A DNA stretch of 64,000 nucleotides from Bradyrhizobium sp. SK17 (GCF_002831585.1 NZ_CP025113.1:6215001-6279000), one strand, 5' to 3'; shown: positions 16,654-25,439, counted from the stretch's first letter. The notes: a model not told the origin generated them from the letters alone. Numbers and translations are program-made.

Positions 16654-17509
16654 CTTGGTCTCTCCTTTGCGATGGAATTGAAGATTGAATCTCTGCCCCC
16701 AGAAACTCGCCGAACGCGCCGTAGAAGCCGGCCTCATCGTCCCAGGGGATCATGTGGCCTGCGGCCGGTACGCGGGCGACCTGCAGTGCGGGCACGAGCA
16801 TGGACATCTCCTCGATATCCGCCTGCCGGATGACGTCGCCCCGCCCTGCGGCAATCAACAGGACTGGAACGGCGAGACTCGGCAGATCGGCGTGGACGTC
16901 GTCGAGATGGAATCCCTCGAAGCTGCTGCGGACGGCGCGCTCATCGCAAGTATGCAGCCACTCCGCGCGCAGCCTGAGCTGCGCCTCTGTCCAGGTAGGA
17001 CAGAACGCTCGCATAGCCTCCACCCCTGCGCCGCTGCGGCACAGCGCAATCGACTGGACGTACCAGTTGATATCCGCCGGATATGCCCGACGCCCTGGTC
17101 CGGAAACCGGAGGGTCGATCAGCACGACGCGCGAAAGCTCCCTCGGTCCTTGCCGCGCAGCGCGAATGGCGATGCGGGCGCCCATGGAGTGACCGACCAG
17201 GGAGAATCGCTGCAGCCCGAGCGCACACGCCAGTGCGATCACGTCGTCCGCCTCGGCGTCGAGACTGTAGTCGAGCGCGGGTGACGCTTCGGACAGACCC
17301 CGTCCTCTGACATCGACGATGTATGTGTCGAACGTGCGCCCAAGCACCTCGCCGACAAACCCCCAGGTCGCGGCAGGGCTTGTGATTCCGGGCAGCAAGA
17401 TGACGGGATCACAAGCCTTGTTAGAACCCTCGCGCCGTCCGCCATAGCGCAAATAGTGCTGGCGGATTCCATTGGCGTAAGCGTTGGCGCCGTAAAGGAA
17501 CGTGGTCAT
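16643..17509 (-). CDS. nicD: N-formylmaleamate deformylase NicD
   Basis: This 288-aa alpha/beta hydrolase matches NicD over nearly its whole length (FLYGANAYANGIRQHYLRYGG, VDVRGRGLSEA, IDPPVSGPGRRAYP, EWLHTCDE, AAGHMIPWDD). The triad is Ser108 in GHSMG, Asp132 in IDPPVSG and His252 in AGHMIPW. It hydrolyses N-formylmaleamate to maleamate plus formate, the step after NicX. It lies 28 bp downstream of nicE and overlaps nicX by 11 nt, so these are one operon. A C-terminal tail of about 20 residues rich in Ser, Gln and Arg extends past the usual end. Confidence 0.94.
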   Translation of the reverse strand: MTTFLYGANAYANGIRQHYLRYGGRREGSNKACDPVILLPGITSPAATWGFVGEVLGRTFDTYIVDVRGRGLSEASPALDYSLDAEADDVIALACALGLQRFSLVGHSMGARIAIRAARQGPRELSRVVLIDPPVSGPGRRAYPADINWYVQSIALCRSGAGVEAMRAFCPTWTEAQLRLRAEWLHTCDERAVRSSFEGFHLDDVHADLPSLAVPVLLIAAGRGDVIRQADIEEMSMLVPALQVARVPAAGHMIPWDDEAGFYGAFGEFLGAEIQSSIPSQRRDQDAG

Positions 17510-17537
17510 TCTGATTCTCTCATGTTCGGCGCCATCT

Positions 17538-18296
17538 TTAATAGGCGCCGGAAAGCAGCGCGCCGGCCCCCGGGACGATCGGCTCGAGATCGAGAGCCTT
17601 CAGAATGGCGTAGGTCGTTGCAATCGACGCTGTCAGGACCGGCCGGCGCACCTGGGCTTCGACTTCCGCCACAACAGGCAGGGACGGCATCTGTACGCAC
17701 GCCGAAAGCACGATCGCGTCCACATCGTCGATATGCAGACCCGCAACGATTCCCGGCAACCGGGACGGATCGTGCCGCGCAACCTCGATATTGTCTGCTA
17801 TCTCGAGGGCGCGCCAATCCTGCACCGCAATTCCTTCGTTCTCGAGATAGGCGACGACCATCTCGGTCAGCGGTCGCATATAGGGCGCAACGAGCGCGAT
17901 CTTTCGCGCGCGCAAGGCCGCGAGTGCATCGACGAGCGCGCCGGCGCTGGTTACCACGGGAGCTGCCGCACCGTTGCTCTCGGTCACGCCGTGCAGGCGG
18001 GCCTGCGAGGCGCGATGATAGCCATGGCCCATCGACATGATCGCAACGAGGCACGCATAGCCGAGGACGTCGACGCGCGCGTCGCTCAGCTCGAGTGCAC
18101 ACCGATCGGATTCGGCGTCCATTGCGGCGAGTTCGTCCTTCCGAACCGTTTTCATGCGCATACGGCTCGAATGGAAGGTGAAACGCTCTGGACGGATCAG
18201 CGTCCGCGCCGTCAACATGGCGGGAATTTCCGTCTCCATGGTCAGGTTGGAGCTCGGAACAATCTGCCCGATGCGATATGGAGCTGCTGACATCAA
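17538..18296 (-). CDS. nicE: Maleate cis-trans isomerase NicE
   Basis: A 252-aa Asp/Glu racemase-superfamily protein with both catalytic cysteines at the NicE positions: Cys82 (VLGYACLVAIMSMG) and Cys200 (IVLSACVQMPSL). It interconverts maleate and fumarate, delivering fumarate to the TCA cycle. Motifs IGQIVPSSNLTMETEIP near the start and APYMRPLTEMVVAYLE in the middle are typical. It is 21 bp downstream of the PicC-like decarboxylase and 28 bp upstream of nicD on the same strand. Confidence 0.93.
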   Translation of the reverse strand: MMSAAPYRIGQIVPSSNLTMETEIPAMLTARTLIRPERFTFHSSRMRMKTVRKDELAAMDAESDRCALELSDARVDVLGYACLVAIMSMGHGYHRASQARLHGVTESNGAAAPVVTSAGALVDALAALRARKIALVAPYMRPLTEMVVAYLENEGIAVQDWRALEIADNIEVARHDPSRLPGIVAGLHIDDVDAIVLSACVQMPSLPVVAEVEAQVRRPVLTASIATTYAILKALDLEPIVPGAGALLSGAY

Positions 18297-18317
18297 AGAC
18301 CTCTCATCTTCTCAATT

Positions 18318-19340
18318 TCAAAGGGCATCGCTGGCCGGCGCCAGATCGGTGTGAGGGAGCTGCTTCCTGCGATCAGCCAACCGCAGGATCCGCTCGGCAT
18401 TGCCCGCGCAGATCCGCTGCCTGAGCTCGGGCGACAACGGCGCCTTCTCGATGAAGTCGGCTGCGATCAACGCAGACTCGTAGGGATAATCGACCGACCA
18501 CAGCACAGCGTCCGCCCCCATTTCGTCGATCACGCAGGTCAGGACCGCGGGCGAGCACACGCCCGTCGTGGTGACGAAGATGTTGCGGCCGAAATACGAG
18601 GATGGGGGCCCGGCCAGCTCCACGCCCTGGGAATAGACCGCGAAACGGCTGTCGAACCGCCAGCGATAGAACGGCAAACCTTCGCCCATATGGCCGAGCA
18701 GGACCCGCACCTTCGGAAAACGATCGAACACCCCGCTGAACAGCAGACGCAGCGCGTGCGTTCCGGTTTCGACACCCCAACCCCACACTGCGCCCGATAG
18801 CACCGGATGGTCCGCAAAGCTTGCGGGGGGCACGGCGGCATCCGCCGGATGCAGATAGAGCGGAACGTCGAGATCCTGCAAAGTCTCCCAGAACGCGTCG
18901 TAGGCCGGACTGTCGTAGTAGGCGCCAAGGGTATGGCCGTGCACCATCGCGCCGAGAAAACCGAGCTCTTTCGTTGCCCGCCGCAACTCACGGCTTGCGG
19001 TCTCCGGACAATGCATTGCGAGGCTCGCAAATCCCGCCAACCGGTCCGGGTGGCGGCCGACTGCCTCGGCAAGATAATCGTTACTTCGTGCGGCGGCTCG
19101 CGCCGCGACATGCGGATCCTTCTCGACCTGCACGCCTGGCCCGGTCTGCGAAAGCACCATCAGCTGGATTCCGGCGGCATCCATCTCGCCGATCCGCTCG
19201 TCGGACAGGCTGGCGAGCCGGCGCTGCAGGTCGCGCTCCGCCTGCCCCGCGAAATGCTGCGTGAATGTCTCCGAGTAGCCTTCGAAGCCGGGCGTCATGA
19301 AGTGCTCTTCCAGAGCGATCTTTCGGATACGGGATTGCAT
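18318..19340 (-). CDS. Amidohydrolase-2 family decarboxylase, PicC-like
   Basis: The 340-aa protein is of the ACMSD/gamma-resorcylate decarboxylase type. Metal ligands are Glu11 and His13 (ALEEHF), His164 (YLHPAD) and Asp284 (WSVDYP), with His217 in LLGHMGEGLPF. Enzymes of this family remove a ring carboxylate without oxygen; PicC converts 3,6-dihydroxypicolinate to 2,5-dihydroxypyridine in Alcaligenes faecalis. It heads the operon picC-like, nicE, nicD, nicX, nicF, so its product is most likely 2,5-dihydroxypyridine. That fits a picolinate-type substrate rather than nicotinate. The exact substrate is inferred from context. The ATACTGA-containing palindrome lies 72 bp upstream. Confidence 0.85.
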   Translation of the reverse strand: MQSRIRKIALEEHFMTPGFEGYSETFTQHFAGQAERDLQRRLASLSDERIGEMDAAGIQLMVLSQTGPGVQVEKDPHVAARAAARSNDYLAEAVGRHPDRLAGFASLAMHCPETASRELRRATKELGFLGAMVHGHTLGAYYDSPAYDAFWETLQDLDVPLYLHPADAAVPPASFADHPVLSGAVWGWGVETGTHALRLLFSGVFDRFPKVRVLLGHMGEGLPFYRWRFDSRFAVYSQGVELAGPPSSYFGRNIFVTTTGVCSPAVLTCVIDEMGADAVLWSVDYPYESALIAADFIEKAPLSPELRQRICAGNAERILRLADRRKQLPHTDLAPASDAL

Positions 19341-19412
19341 TGATCTTCCAGTTGATTGTGCCAGTGAGATATTGGGCGCGAGGCGGCATCCGCTGATCGC
19401 AATTTAGGATGT

Positions 19413-19423
19413 ATACTGAGTAT
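19413..19423. promoter_or_regulatory. ATACTGAGTAT palindrome upstream of the decarboxylase gene
   Basis: ATACT-G-AGTAT is a perfect 5-1-5 inverted repeat. It lies in the gap between the hydroxylase Fe-S gene and the decarboxylase gene, the expected promoter of the lower-pathway operon. Its left half is the same ATACTGA core found at 14878 and, on the other strand, at 25611. Confidence 0.45.
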
Positions 19424-19463
19424 TAAGCTGCATCTTGTCCTGTTTCGGGATTTGCTCGGAACG

Positions 19464-20381
19464 CTACTTGCCGCGCCAACGCCTCCAGCGCGCGGAGATG
19501 ACAGCGCATAAGAGATCGAAAACGCCAAGCGACTTGATCTCGGCCGTCACAGGGCCCCCCTTGATTGACGTCTCCAGGTTGGCCGCGAACATCGCGGCGA
19601 GGCGCTGGATGACGTCCTGCACCAGGCCGCCGCGGTTGAATTGCGCAAGGCGCCCGCTCAATCGCCACGACAGCACGACAAGAATCTGGCTCGCCGCGTC
19701 TCCGTTGTTTTCCGCGGGCGCGACACGCCATTCGACCTCGCCCTCCGCGGACGAGCCTGAGCCGGAATCACCGCCGCGGCCTGTCATGCGGCCGGATCGC
19801 GCCGTCTCGTCGAACAGGACACTCCCGTCGCCGCTGAACGCCACTTTCATGGGGCCGAGCGCGACGTTCATCCGGCCAGAAATGGCGCTGCCATCGACTT
19901 CGGTGATCTCGGCTCCAGGCAGACACTTCGAAACGTCCCGAATGTCCTTGAGTTTCTGCCAGACCTGATCGGGTGGTACCCCGATTTCGAGATGCTGCTC
20001 GATCCGCGACCAGCCCTTGCGCTGCTCCGGCTGGACGATACCGCCCTGTGCGGCAGAGCGCTGCGGAAGGCCGGCGGGGCTCGCATGAACGGGCAACGAA
20101 ACTGGCCGCGCAACTCGCGCATCCGCCGCGACCTTGACAGCAAGAATGGTTGTCGCAGGCTGCGGCGTTCGTCCCTTCGAGACTTCCTCGATCGCCTCCA
20201 CCAGCCCGACATAGCCGGTGCACCGGCATAGATTGCCGGACAGCTCCTCTCTGATCGTACCAGGCAAGACTTCGCCGAGCCTCAGCACGATGTCGCGAGC
20301 CGTCACCAGCATGCCTGGCGTGCAATAACCGCACTGCAGGGCGTGATGACGGGAGAACGCGTCGCGAAGCGCCGCCATCAA
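19464..20381 (-). CDS. Fe-S subunit C-terminal half fused to CoxG/SRPBCC domain (frameshifted from 20393-20632)
   Basis: The first 70 residues are the second [2Fe-2S] domain of a CoxS-type small subunit (CGYCTPGM, NLCRCTGY). A linker and a CoxG-like SRPBCC domain follow (about residues 130-300: EIGVPPDQVWQKLKDIRDVSKCLPGAEI, IKGGPVTAEIKSLG). The N-terminal Fe-S domain is encoded just upstream in another frame. If one G were restored in the run near 20398-20400, the two would form one 389-aa protein with EGLDEDPLMAALRDAF at the junction. Listing it as a separate TTG-started gene is therefore probably artificial. CoxG is a membrane-recruiting or assembly partner of CO-dehydrogenase-type enzymes. 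If the shift is real, the hydroxylase loses half of its electron-transfer chain. Confidence 0.8.
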   Translation of the reverse strand: MMAALRDAFSRHHALQCGYCTPGMLVTARDIVLRLGEVLPGTIREELSGNLCRCTGYVGLVEAIEEVSKGRTPQPATTILAVKVAADARVARPVSLPVHASPAGLPQRSAAQGGIVQPEQRKGWSRIEQHLEIGVPPDQVWQKLKDIRDVSKCLPGAEITEVDGSAISGRMNVALGPMKVAFSGDGSVLFDETARSGRMTGRGGDSGSGSSAEGEVEWRVAPAENNGDAASQILVVLSWRLSGRLAQFNRGGLVQDVIQRLAAMFAANLETSIKGGPVTAEIKSLGVFDLLCAVISARWRRWRGK

Positions 20382-20392
20382 CGGATCCTCGT

Positions 20393-20632
20393 CTAACCCT
20401 CGATCGTGATGACCGAACTTCCGGAGCAGTCACCTGCATAGCTCACGCAAGAACGTTGCGGCTTGCCGTCGACCAGCACCGTGCAGGCACCGCAGACCCC
20501 CTGCTCGCAGCCGACATGCGTTCCAGTCAGGTTCAGCGTCTCCCTCAGGATTTCGCACAGCTGGGTGCGGGGCTCGGCGATCGCCTTGACCGGCGCGCCG
20601 TTGACCGTGAGTTCTGCAACCAGTGTATTCAT
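20393..20632 (-). CDS. Fe-S subunit of Mo-hydroxylase, N-terminal half (frameshifted)
   Basis: A 79-aa product beginning MNTLVAELTVNGAPV and carrying the plant-ferredoxin-type [2Fe-2S] motif CEQGVCGACTVLVDGKPQRSC. It ends abruptly at ITIEG-stop, exactly where homologues continue into LDEDPL and the second cluster domain found in the next frame. The ATG at 20632 overlaps the stop of the FAD subunit by ATGA. Restoring one base gives a continuous 389-aa gene through 19464. This is the small subunit (CoxS/NicA/PicA type) of the adjacent molybdenum hydroxylase. Confidence 0.85.
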   Translation of the reverse strand: MNTLVAELTVNGAPVKAIAEPRTQLCEILRETLNLTGTHVGCEQGVCGACTVLVDGKPQRSCVSYAGDCSGSSVITIEG

Positions 20633-21471
20633 GTCTTCCCGCGTCCCTTGTTCAGCTGGGCAAGGCTCCGGCATACCGCCGCGTTCATCTGCTGCCGGTG
20701 GCTCGCCGTCAGATGAGCAAGCCTCTGGCCGATCTCATCGGGTACAACTGTGACCGCCCGGTCAGGACCGCCCTCGCGCAACAGGCGCGTGGCCTCGACA
20801 AGGACAATGGGACGTCCTTCGGTCGCTCCCGCGACGACCTTGAAGGCGCCGGCACTTTCATCCATCACGCATATGCCGATCGCTTTCGCAAACTCGCCGG
20901 TCTTGCGGCAGACCTTGTAGTAACCCCAGCGTGCGCCAGGAGAGAATCGCCTGAGCTCTATTCCGGTGATGAGCTCCGAAGCGCCGAGTGCAGACGTGAA
21001 GGCGCCAGCGATGAAATCCGCCGCAGCAATGCACCGTGTTTGCTCTGTCGCCGACCGCACGATGATCGTCGCATCGAGCGCGACCATGGTCGAAATCCAG
21101 TCCGCCGCGGGATCGGAATGAGCGAGGCTCCCTCCGACCGTGCCGCGGTTGCGGACCGCGCGATAGGCAATCCCATGCGCGATGAAAGGAAGCATGCCGC
21201 AGCTCACATCCTCGAAGCTGCCGTCCTCGATGTCCGCATGTGTCACCGTCGCCCCGATCGCGATGTGCTGACTGCTCGTCTCGACGCGCCGCAGTTCGGC
21301 AATGTGCCTGATATCGATAAGTGTACCAGGACGTGCCAATCTCAGATTCAACATTGGCCCGAGCGATTGGCCGCCCGCGAACAATTTGGCTTCGCCGTTT
21401 GCGGCTGCAAGCTGATCGACCGCGTCGGCCACGGAGCGCGCCCTTGAATAAGTGAAAGCAGCAGGCTTCAT
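20629..21471 (-). CDS. FAD-binding subunit of Mo-hydroxylase (CoxM type)
   Basis: The 280-aa subunit shows the two FAD motifs of the xanthine dehydrogenase medium subunit: KLFAGGQSLGPMLNLRLARP and RNRGTVGGSLAHSDPAADW. It passes electrons from the molybdenum subunit through the Fe-S subunit to an acceptor via FAD. It overlaps the large subunit gene and the Fe-S gene by ATGA at each side, so the three are translated together. The order large-medium-small on one transcript differs from the two-gene nicAB layout of Pseudomonas and resembles three-gene picA or CO-dehydrogenase sets. Confidence 0.92.
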   Translation of the reverse strand: MKPAAFTYSRARSVADAVDQLAAANGEAKLFAGGQSLGPMLNLRLARPGTLIDIRHIAELRRVETSSQHIAIGATVTHADIEDGSFEDVSCGMLPFIAHGIAYRAVRNRGTVGGSLAHSDPAADWISTMVALDATIIVRSATEQTRCIAAADFIAGAFTSALGASELITGIELRRFSPGARWGYYKVCRKTGEFAKAIGICVMDESAGAFKVVAGATEGRPIVLVEATRLLREGGPDRAVTVVPDEIGQRLAHLTASHRQQMNAAVCRSLAQLNKGRGKT

Positions 21472-23849
21472 ACGCCAGCTCCGGCTTCGGCGGCCGCGAT
21501 AGCGGTCAGGATCCGCTCCGGCGTCGCCGGAATCTGGCCAAGGACCGCGCCGAGCGGCTTGAGCGCATCATTGATGGCATTGACGATCGCGGCCGAAGGC
21601 GCGATCGCCCCGCCCTCGCCGACACCCTTCAGGCCGTGGGCGGAATATGGCGACGGCGTCTCCATATGCTGGATGCGGAAGCGCGGCAGCTCGGTCGGCC
21701 CCGGCAGCAGATAATCGATCAGTGTCGAGGCCAGCGGCTGGCCATTGTCGTCATAAGGGCTCTCCTCGAACAGCGCCGTCCCGATTCCCTGCGCGGCGCC
21801 GCCGAAGGTTTGACCGTCCACAATCATCGGATTGACCATTCGCCCGCAGTCCTCGACGATCGCGTAGTCGAGGATCTCAACTTCGCCGGTTTCCGGATCG
21901 ACGGCGATCGACGCGGCATGGCTCGCATAGGAAAACACGCCGCCATCGACTGCGGGCTTGTAGGCTCCGACCGCTTCCAACCCACCCCGATCGACGTCGT
22001 CGGGCAGTTGATCTGGCCGCATGTACCATGCACGGCCGACATCCTCGTAGCCGACACTGGCCTCCCCGGCGACGATCCGCCCCGCCCGAAAGATGACATC
22101 TTCGGATTTTGCCTGAAGCAGATGCGCGGCGATTGCCCGGATCCGGTCCGCAACAATGCCGGCCGCCACCGAAACCGCGCCGCCGCTCATGACAATGCCG
22201 CGCGAGGCATAGGCTCCGGTCGAGAACGGCGTCAACGCCGTGTCTCCGAGCGTCACCCGGATGTGCTGGATCGGCACCCCGGTCCGCTCATGCGCTATTT
22301 GCGCGAGAGTCGTCTCCAGCCCCTGCCCGATGGTGTGAATGCCGGCACGCACTTCCAGCGCACCGTCGGGAGTCAGCTTCACCTGGGCCTGGTCGAAGCC
22401 GGGCACCAGCGGCAAGCCCCATGCCGCAAAAACCTTGGTGCCATGTGCGGACTGTTCGGTGTAGGTGGCAAAGCCGACGCCAAGATAGCGGCCCCGATCA
22501 TCCCGGCCTCCCCGCGTGCGGAGCTCATCGAAGCCGATCATCTCCTTGACGGCCCTGAGCGAGGCCGGATAGTCGCCGCTGTCATAATGCTTGCCGGTAA
22601 TGTTGGTGTAGGGCATGGCAGCTCCGGCAACGAGGTTCTCAAGCCGGACTTGCCATGGCTCACGGCCGACCGCGCGCGCGATCGCGTCGATCGTGGCCTC
22701 GATGGCGAAGCACACCCCGGGTCGCGCCACTCCGCGATAGGGAGCGAATGGCGGCTTGTTGGTTGCCACCGAATAGGTTCGGCATCGATAGGCTTGCAGA
22801 TCGTATGGACCGGGCAGGTTGCCTCCGGCCTGCGCTGCCTCGAGACAGGCGGAGAACGGCCACACCGAATACGCGCCACAATCGATCGCGACCTCAGCAT
22901 CGAGACCGAGAAGACGGCCGCTCCTGTCGGCATATGCGGTAATTTTGTACTCGTGCTGCCTGGCATTGGCGCCGGCAGTGAGATGCTCGCGCCGGTCTTC
23001 GAGCCAGCGGAAAGCTTCCTTCCGTGTCAGCGCCAGCCATGACACCGCCACTTCCTCAGGCATCAGCATGCATTTGTAGCCGAACCCGCCGCCGACATCC
23101 GGCGCGATCACCCTGATCATGGCCTGCGGTATGCCGAGACATTCAGCAAGGCCGATCCTGATCATGTGCGGGACCTGCGTCGAGGTTTGCACCACAAGCT
23201 GCCCTGCCCGGTGGTCCCAATAAGCCACCAGCCCCTTGCCCTCCATCGGATGCATGACTTGCCGGGCGGTAGAAAGTTCAAGATCCACCCTGACCGGCGC
23301 GGATGCGACGACTTCCTCCATCCTCTGATCGAACGAGGTCGTAAGGAACAGATTATCGCCCCACCGCTCATGAATGAGCGGAGCCTCTGCCCGGCGACCA
23401 GCGGCACAGCTGACGATCGGCTCGAGCTCGTCGTATTCGATCTCGGCGAGCTCGCTCAGATCCTCGGCCTGAGCGCGCGTTGCCGCCACGCACATTGCGA
23501 CGATCTCGCCGACAAAGCGCACCCGGTCTGTCGCCAGGGCCGGATAGTCCGATACCTTGTAGCCCGGGATCGACGAGCGGGTCGTGATCGGAAGGACGCC
23601 GGCAAGATCATCCGCAATCAGCACGTCGGCTTCCCGGCCCGCCGGCTTGCGGCGATGCGTGATCAGCGCATGTGCAACCGGACTGCGAACGAATGCGACC
23701 TCCCGCATGCCGGCAATCTTGATGTCGCCGGCGAACTGTCCGCGGCCGCGAAGATGCCGCGCATCTTCCTTCCTGAGCACCCGCGCGCCGATGCCTTCGT
23801 TCGCGAAAGCTGTATCCGCAGTAGTTGCATCCACCATGCTCAAGTCCAT
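21468..23849 (-). CDS. Molybdopterin-binding large subunit of Mo-hydroxylase (CoxL type)
   Basis: The 793-aa protein has the xanthine-oxidase-family signatures: VLRKEDARHLRGRGQFAGDI at the start, VIAPDVGGGFGYK, APYRGVARPGV, AGIHTIGQGLETTLAQIA, and GLKGVGEGGAIAPSAAIVNAI with the catalytic Glu near the C-terminus. These enzymes hydroxylate N-heteroaromatic rings using water as oxygen donor. Next to the PicC-like decarboxylase and NicX it should hydroxylate a pyridine carboxylate at C6. The active-site loop differs from CO dehydrogenase (no AYXCSFR motif seen), which excludes CO as substrate. It ends 3 bp from the MHS transporter stop-to-start junction on the same strand. Confidence 0.9.
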   Translation of the reverse strand: MDLSMVDATTADTAFANEGIGARVLRKEDARHLRGRGQFAGDIKIAGMREVAFVRSPVAHALITHRRKPAGREADVLIADDLAGVLPITTRSSIPGYKVSDYPALATDRVRFVGEIVAMCVAATRAQAEDLSELAEIEYDELEPIVSCAAGRRAEAPLIHERWGDNLFLTTSFDQRMEEVVASAPVRVDLELSTARQVMHPMEGKGLVAYWDHRAGQLVVQTSTQVPHMIRIGLAECLGIPQAMIRVIAPDVGGGFGYKCMLMPEEVAVSWLALTRKEAFRWLEDRREHLTAGANARQHEYKITAYADRSGRLLGLDAEVAIDCGAYSVWPFSACLEAAQAGGNLPGPYDLQAYRCRTYSVATNKPPFAPYRGVARPGVCFAIEATIDAIARAVGREPWQVRLENLVAGAAMPYTNITGKHYDSGDYPASLRAVKEMIGFDELRTRGGRDDRGRYLGVGFATYTEQSAHGTKVFAAWGLPLVPGFDQAQVKLTPDGALEVRAGIHTIGQGLETTLAQIAHERTGVPIQHIRVTLGDTALTPFSTGAYASRGIVMSGGAVSVAAGIVADRIRAIAAHLLQAKSEDVIFRAGRIVAGEASVGYEDVGRAWYMRPDQLPDDVDRGGLEAVGAYKPAVDGGVFSYASHAASIAVDPETGEVEILDYAIVEDCGRMVNPMIVDGQTFGGAAQGIGTALFEESPYDDNGQPLASTLIDYLLPGPTELPRFRIQHMETPSPYSAHGLKGVGEGGAIAPSAAIVNAINDALKPLGAVLGQIPATPERILTAIAAAEAGAGV

Positions 23850-23852
23850 CCG

Positions 23853-25439
23853 TCACATGCCACGCTTGTAGGTCTCAGGCACAAAAAGGAGACCGATCAC
23901 GAACACGACCGCCGAGATCACGACGGGATACCAAAGACCGGCGTAGAACGATCCGAAATACATGTTCATGGCGGCAACCGAGAATGGCAGGAAGCCGCCG
24001 ATCCATCCGGCCCCCAGATGAAACGGCAGGGACATCGACGTGTAGCGCAGACGCGCCGGAAATAGCTCGGCCATGAATGCAGCGATCGGAGCAAAGATCA
24101 TCGCGAGATAGAGATCGAGGAAAAAAACCAGCACGGCAAGCATCGCGACATTCGCCTGCCGGGGATCCGCCTGCTCGGGCCAGCCGGCCGCCACCAGCGC
24201 AGCGCGCAGCGCGGTGCGGTCCGGATTTGAAAGCATCCGGCCTGCCACACGAACCTCCGCATCACCGTTGTCGCCTGTCCGCACGACCTCGAATGCAATG
24301 CCCATGTCGGACAATTGCGCGGCGATACGATCGCAATCGCTTGCCGGCAGCGAAAACAGCCGGAACCGGCAGTCCGTTGCCAGCACAGCGACCGGCGTCC
24401 GCTCGAGAAAGCTTTCCAGCGCCGGATTACCGTAATGCGTCATCGCCTTGAAGATCGGAAAGGTCGTGACGGCAGAAAGCAGACAGGCGGCCAGCAGAAC
24501 CGGCTTGCGCCCGATCCGATCGGATAACCAGCCGAATAACAAATAAAGCGGAGCAGTTGCGATGACCGCGGCACAAACGATCCCCTGCACCGTCTGGATC
24601 GGAAGCCCGAGGGTCTTGCTCAGGAAGAACATCGAGTGGAACAGACAGGTCCCGAAGATCGCTCCGAGGCCCGCGCAGACGACGAACAGCAGTCCTACCT
24701 TGCGGAGATTGTCGGCCGCCCCGAAGCTCTCCACGATCGGGTTGCGCGAAATCTGGCCTGCCGCTTTCATGCGACGAAAGACAGGCGTCTCGTCGAGCTT
24801 ACTGCGAATGTACATCGACATCGCCAGCAGGAACACCGAGATCAGGAAGGGAATACGCCAGCCCCAATCCAGGAATTGATCGTGCGTGAGTGCAGATCGA
24901 AGCCCGAGCGTGATCAGAACCGCCACCGTGAGCCCGAAGGCCGCAGTGGTTTGCAGGAAGCTCGTCTGCAGACCTCGCCGGCCCGCCGGGGCGTACTCCG
25001 CGAGATAGGTGACCGCGCCGCCCGTCTCGCCGCCATGAGCAAATCCTTGCACCAAGCGCAACACCACAAGCGAGATCGTTGCCCAGATCCCCGCGGTTGC
25101 ATAGGTCGGCAGCAATCCGATTCCGATCGTCGCTATGCCCATCATCGACATTGTCACGAGGAAGGTGACCTTCCGGCCGATCACATCGCCCAGGCGGCCG
25201 AACACGAGGGCGCCGAGCGGCCGCACCAGAAATCCTGCACCAAAGGCGGCCAAAGTTCCCATGAAAGCGACGGTCGCGTTTCCTTGCGGGAAGAACTTCT
25301 CCGACAGCAGAACCGCAAGAGCAGCGTAGACGTAAAAGTCGTACCACTCGAACAGTCCACCGAGCGTGGATGCAATGATGAGCCGCCAGTCTCCCCTGGC
25401 CGCCACTGTCGCTGAATGCTCGATCGAAATCTGGGTCAA
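23853..25439 (-). CDS. MHS-family MFS transporter, likely pyridine carboxylate uptake
   Basis: The protein has the metabolite:H+ symporter pattern (STLGGLFEWYDFYVYAAL, then RPLGALVFGRLGDVIGRK and GETGGAVTYLAEYAPAGRRG). It ends LLFVPETYKRGM. Between helices in the C-terminal half lies a soluble loop of about 95 residues (GNPALESFLERTP to EQADPRQANV), known from one MHS subgroup but longer than in ShiA or ProP. I start it at TTG 25439 because AGGGGGAGAAGGCG lies right upstream and the FEWYDF segment then has normal length; the frame to 25607 would add a non-membrane leader across the divergent promoter. It leads the hydroxylase operon, so uptake of the pathway substrate is likely. Confidence 0.87.
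   Translation of the reverse strand: MTQISIEHSATVAARGDWRLIIASTLGGLFEWYDFYVYAALAVLLSEKFFPQGNATVAFMGTLAAFGAGFLVRPLGALVFGRLGDVIGRKVTFLVTMSMMGIATIGIGLLPTYATAGIWATISLVVLRLVQGFAHGGETGGAVTYLAEYAPAGRRGLQTSFLQTTAAFGLTVAVLITLGLRSALTHDQFLDWGWRIPFLISVFLLAMSMYIRSKLDETPVFRRMKAAGQISRNPIVESFGAADNLRKVGLLFVVCAGLGAIFGTCLFHSMFFLSKTLGLPIQTVQGIVCAAVIATAPLYLLFGWLSDRIGRKPVLLAACLLSAVTTFPIFKAMTHYGNPALESFLERTPVAVLATDCRFRLFSLPASDCDRIAAQLSDMGIAFEVVRTGDNGDAEVRVAGRMLSNPDRTALRAALVAAGWPEQADPRQANVAMLAVLVFFLDLYLAMIFAPIAAFMAELFPARLRYTSMSLPFHLGAGWIGGFLPFSVAAMNMYFGSFYAGLWYPVVISAVVFVIGLLFVPETYKRGM

Noticed and set aside
21636..23042. 468-aa plus-strand frame
   Set aside because: Antisense to the molybdenum subunit gene, which has clear family motifs; no independent coding evidence.
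21468..23849. Carbon-monoxide dehydrogenase large subunit
   Set aside because: The AYXCSFR active-site motif was not seen and the gene sits in a pyridine pathway.
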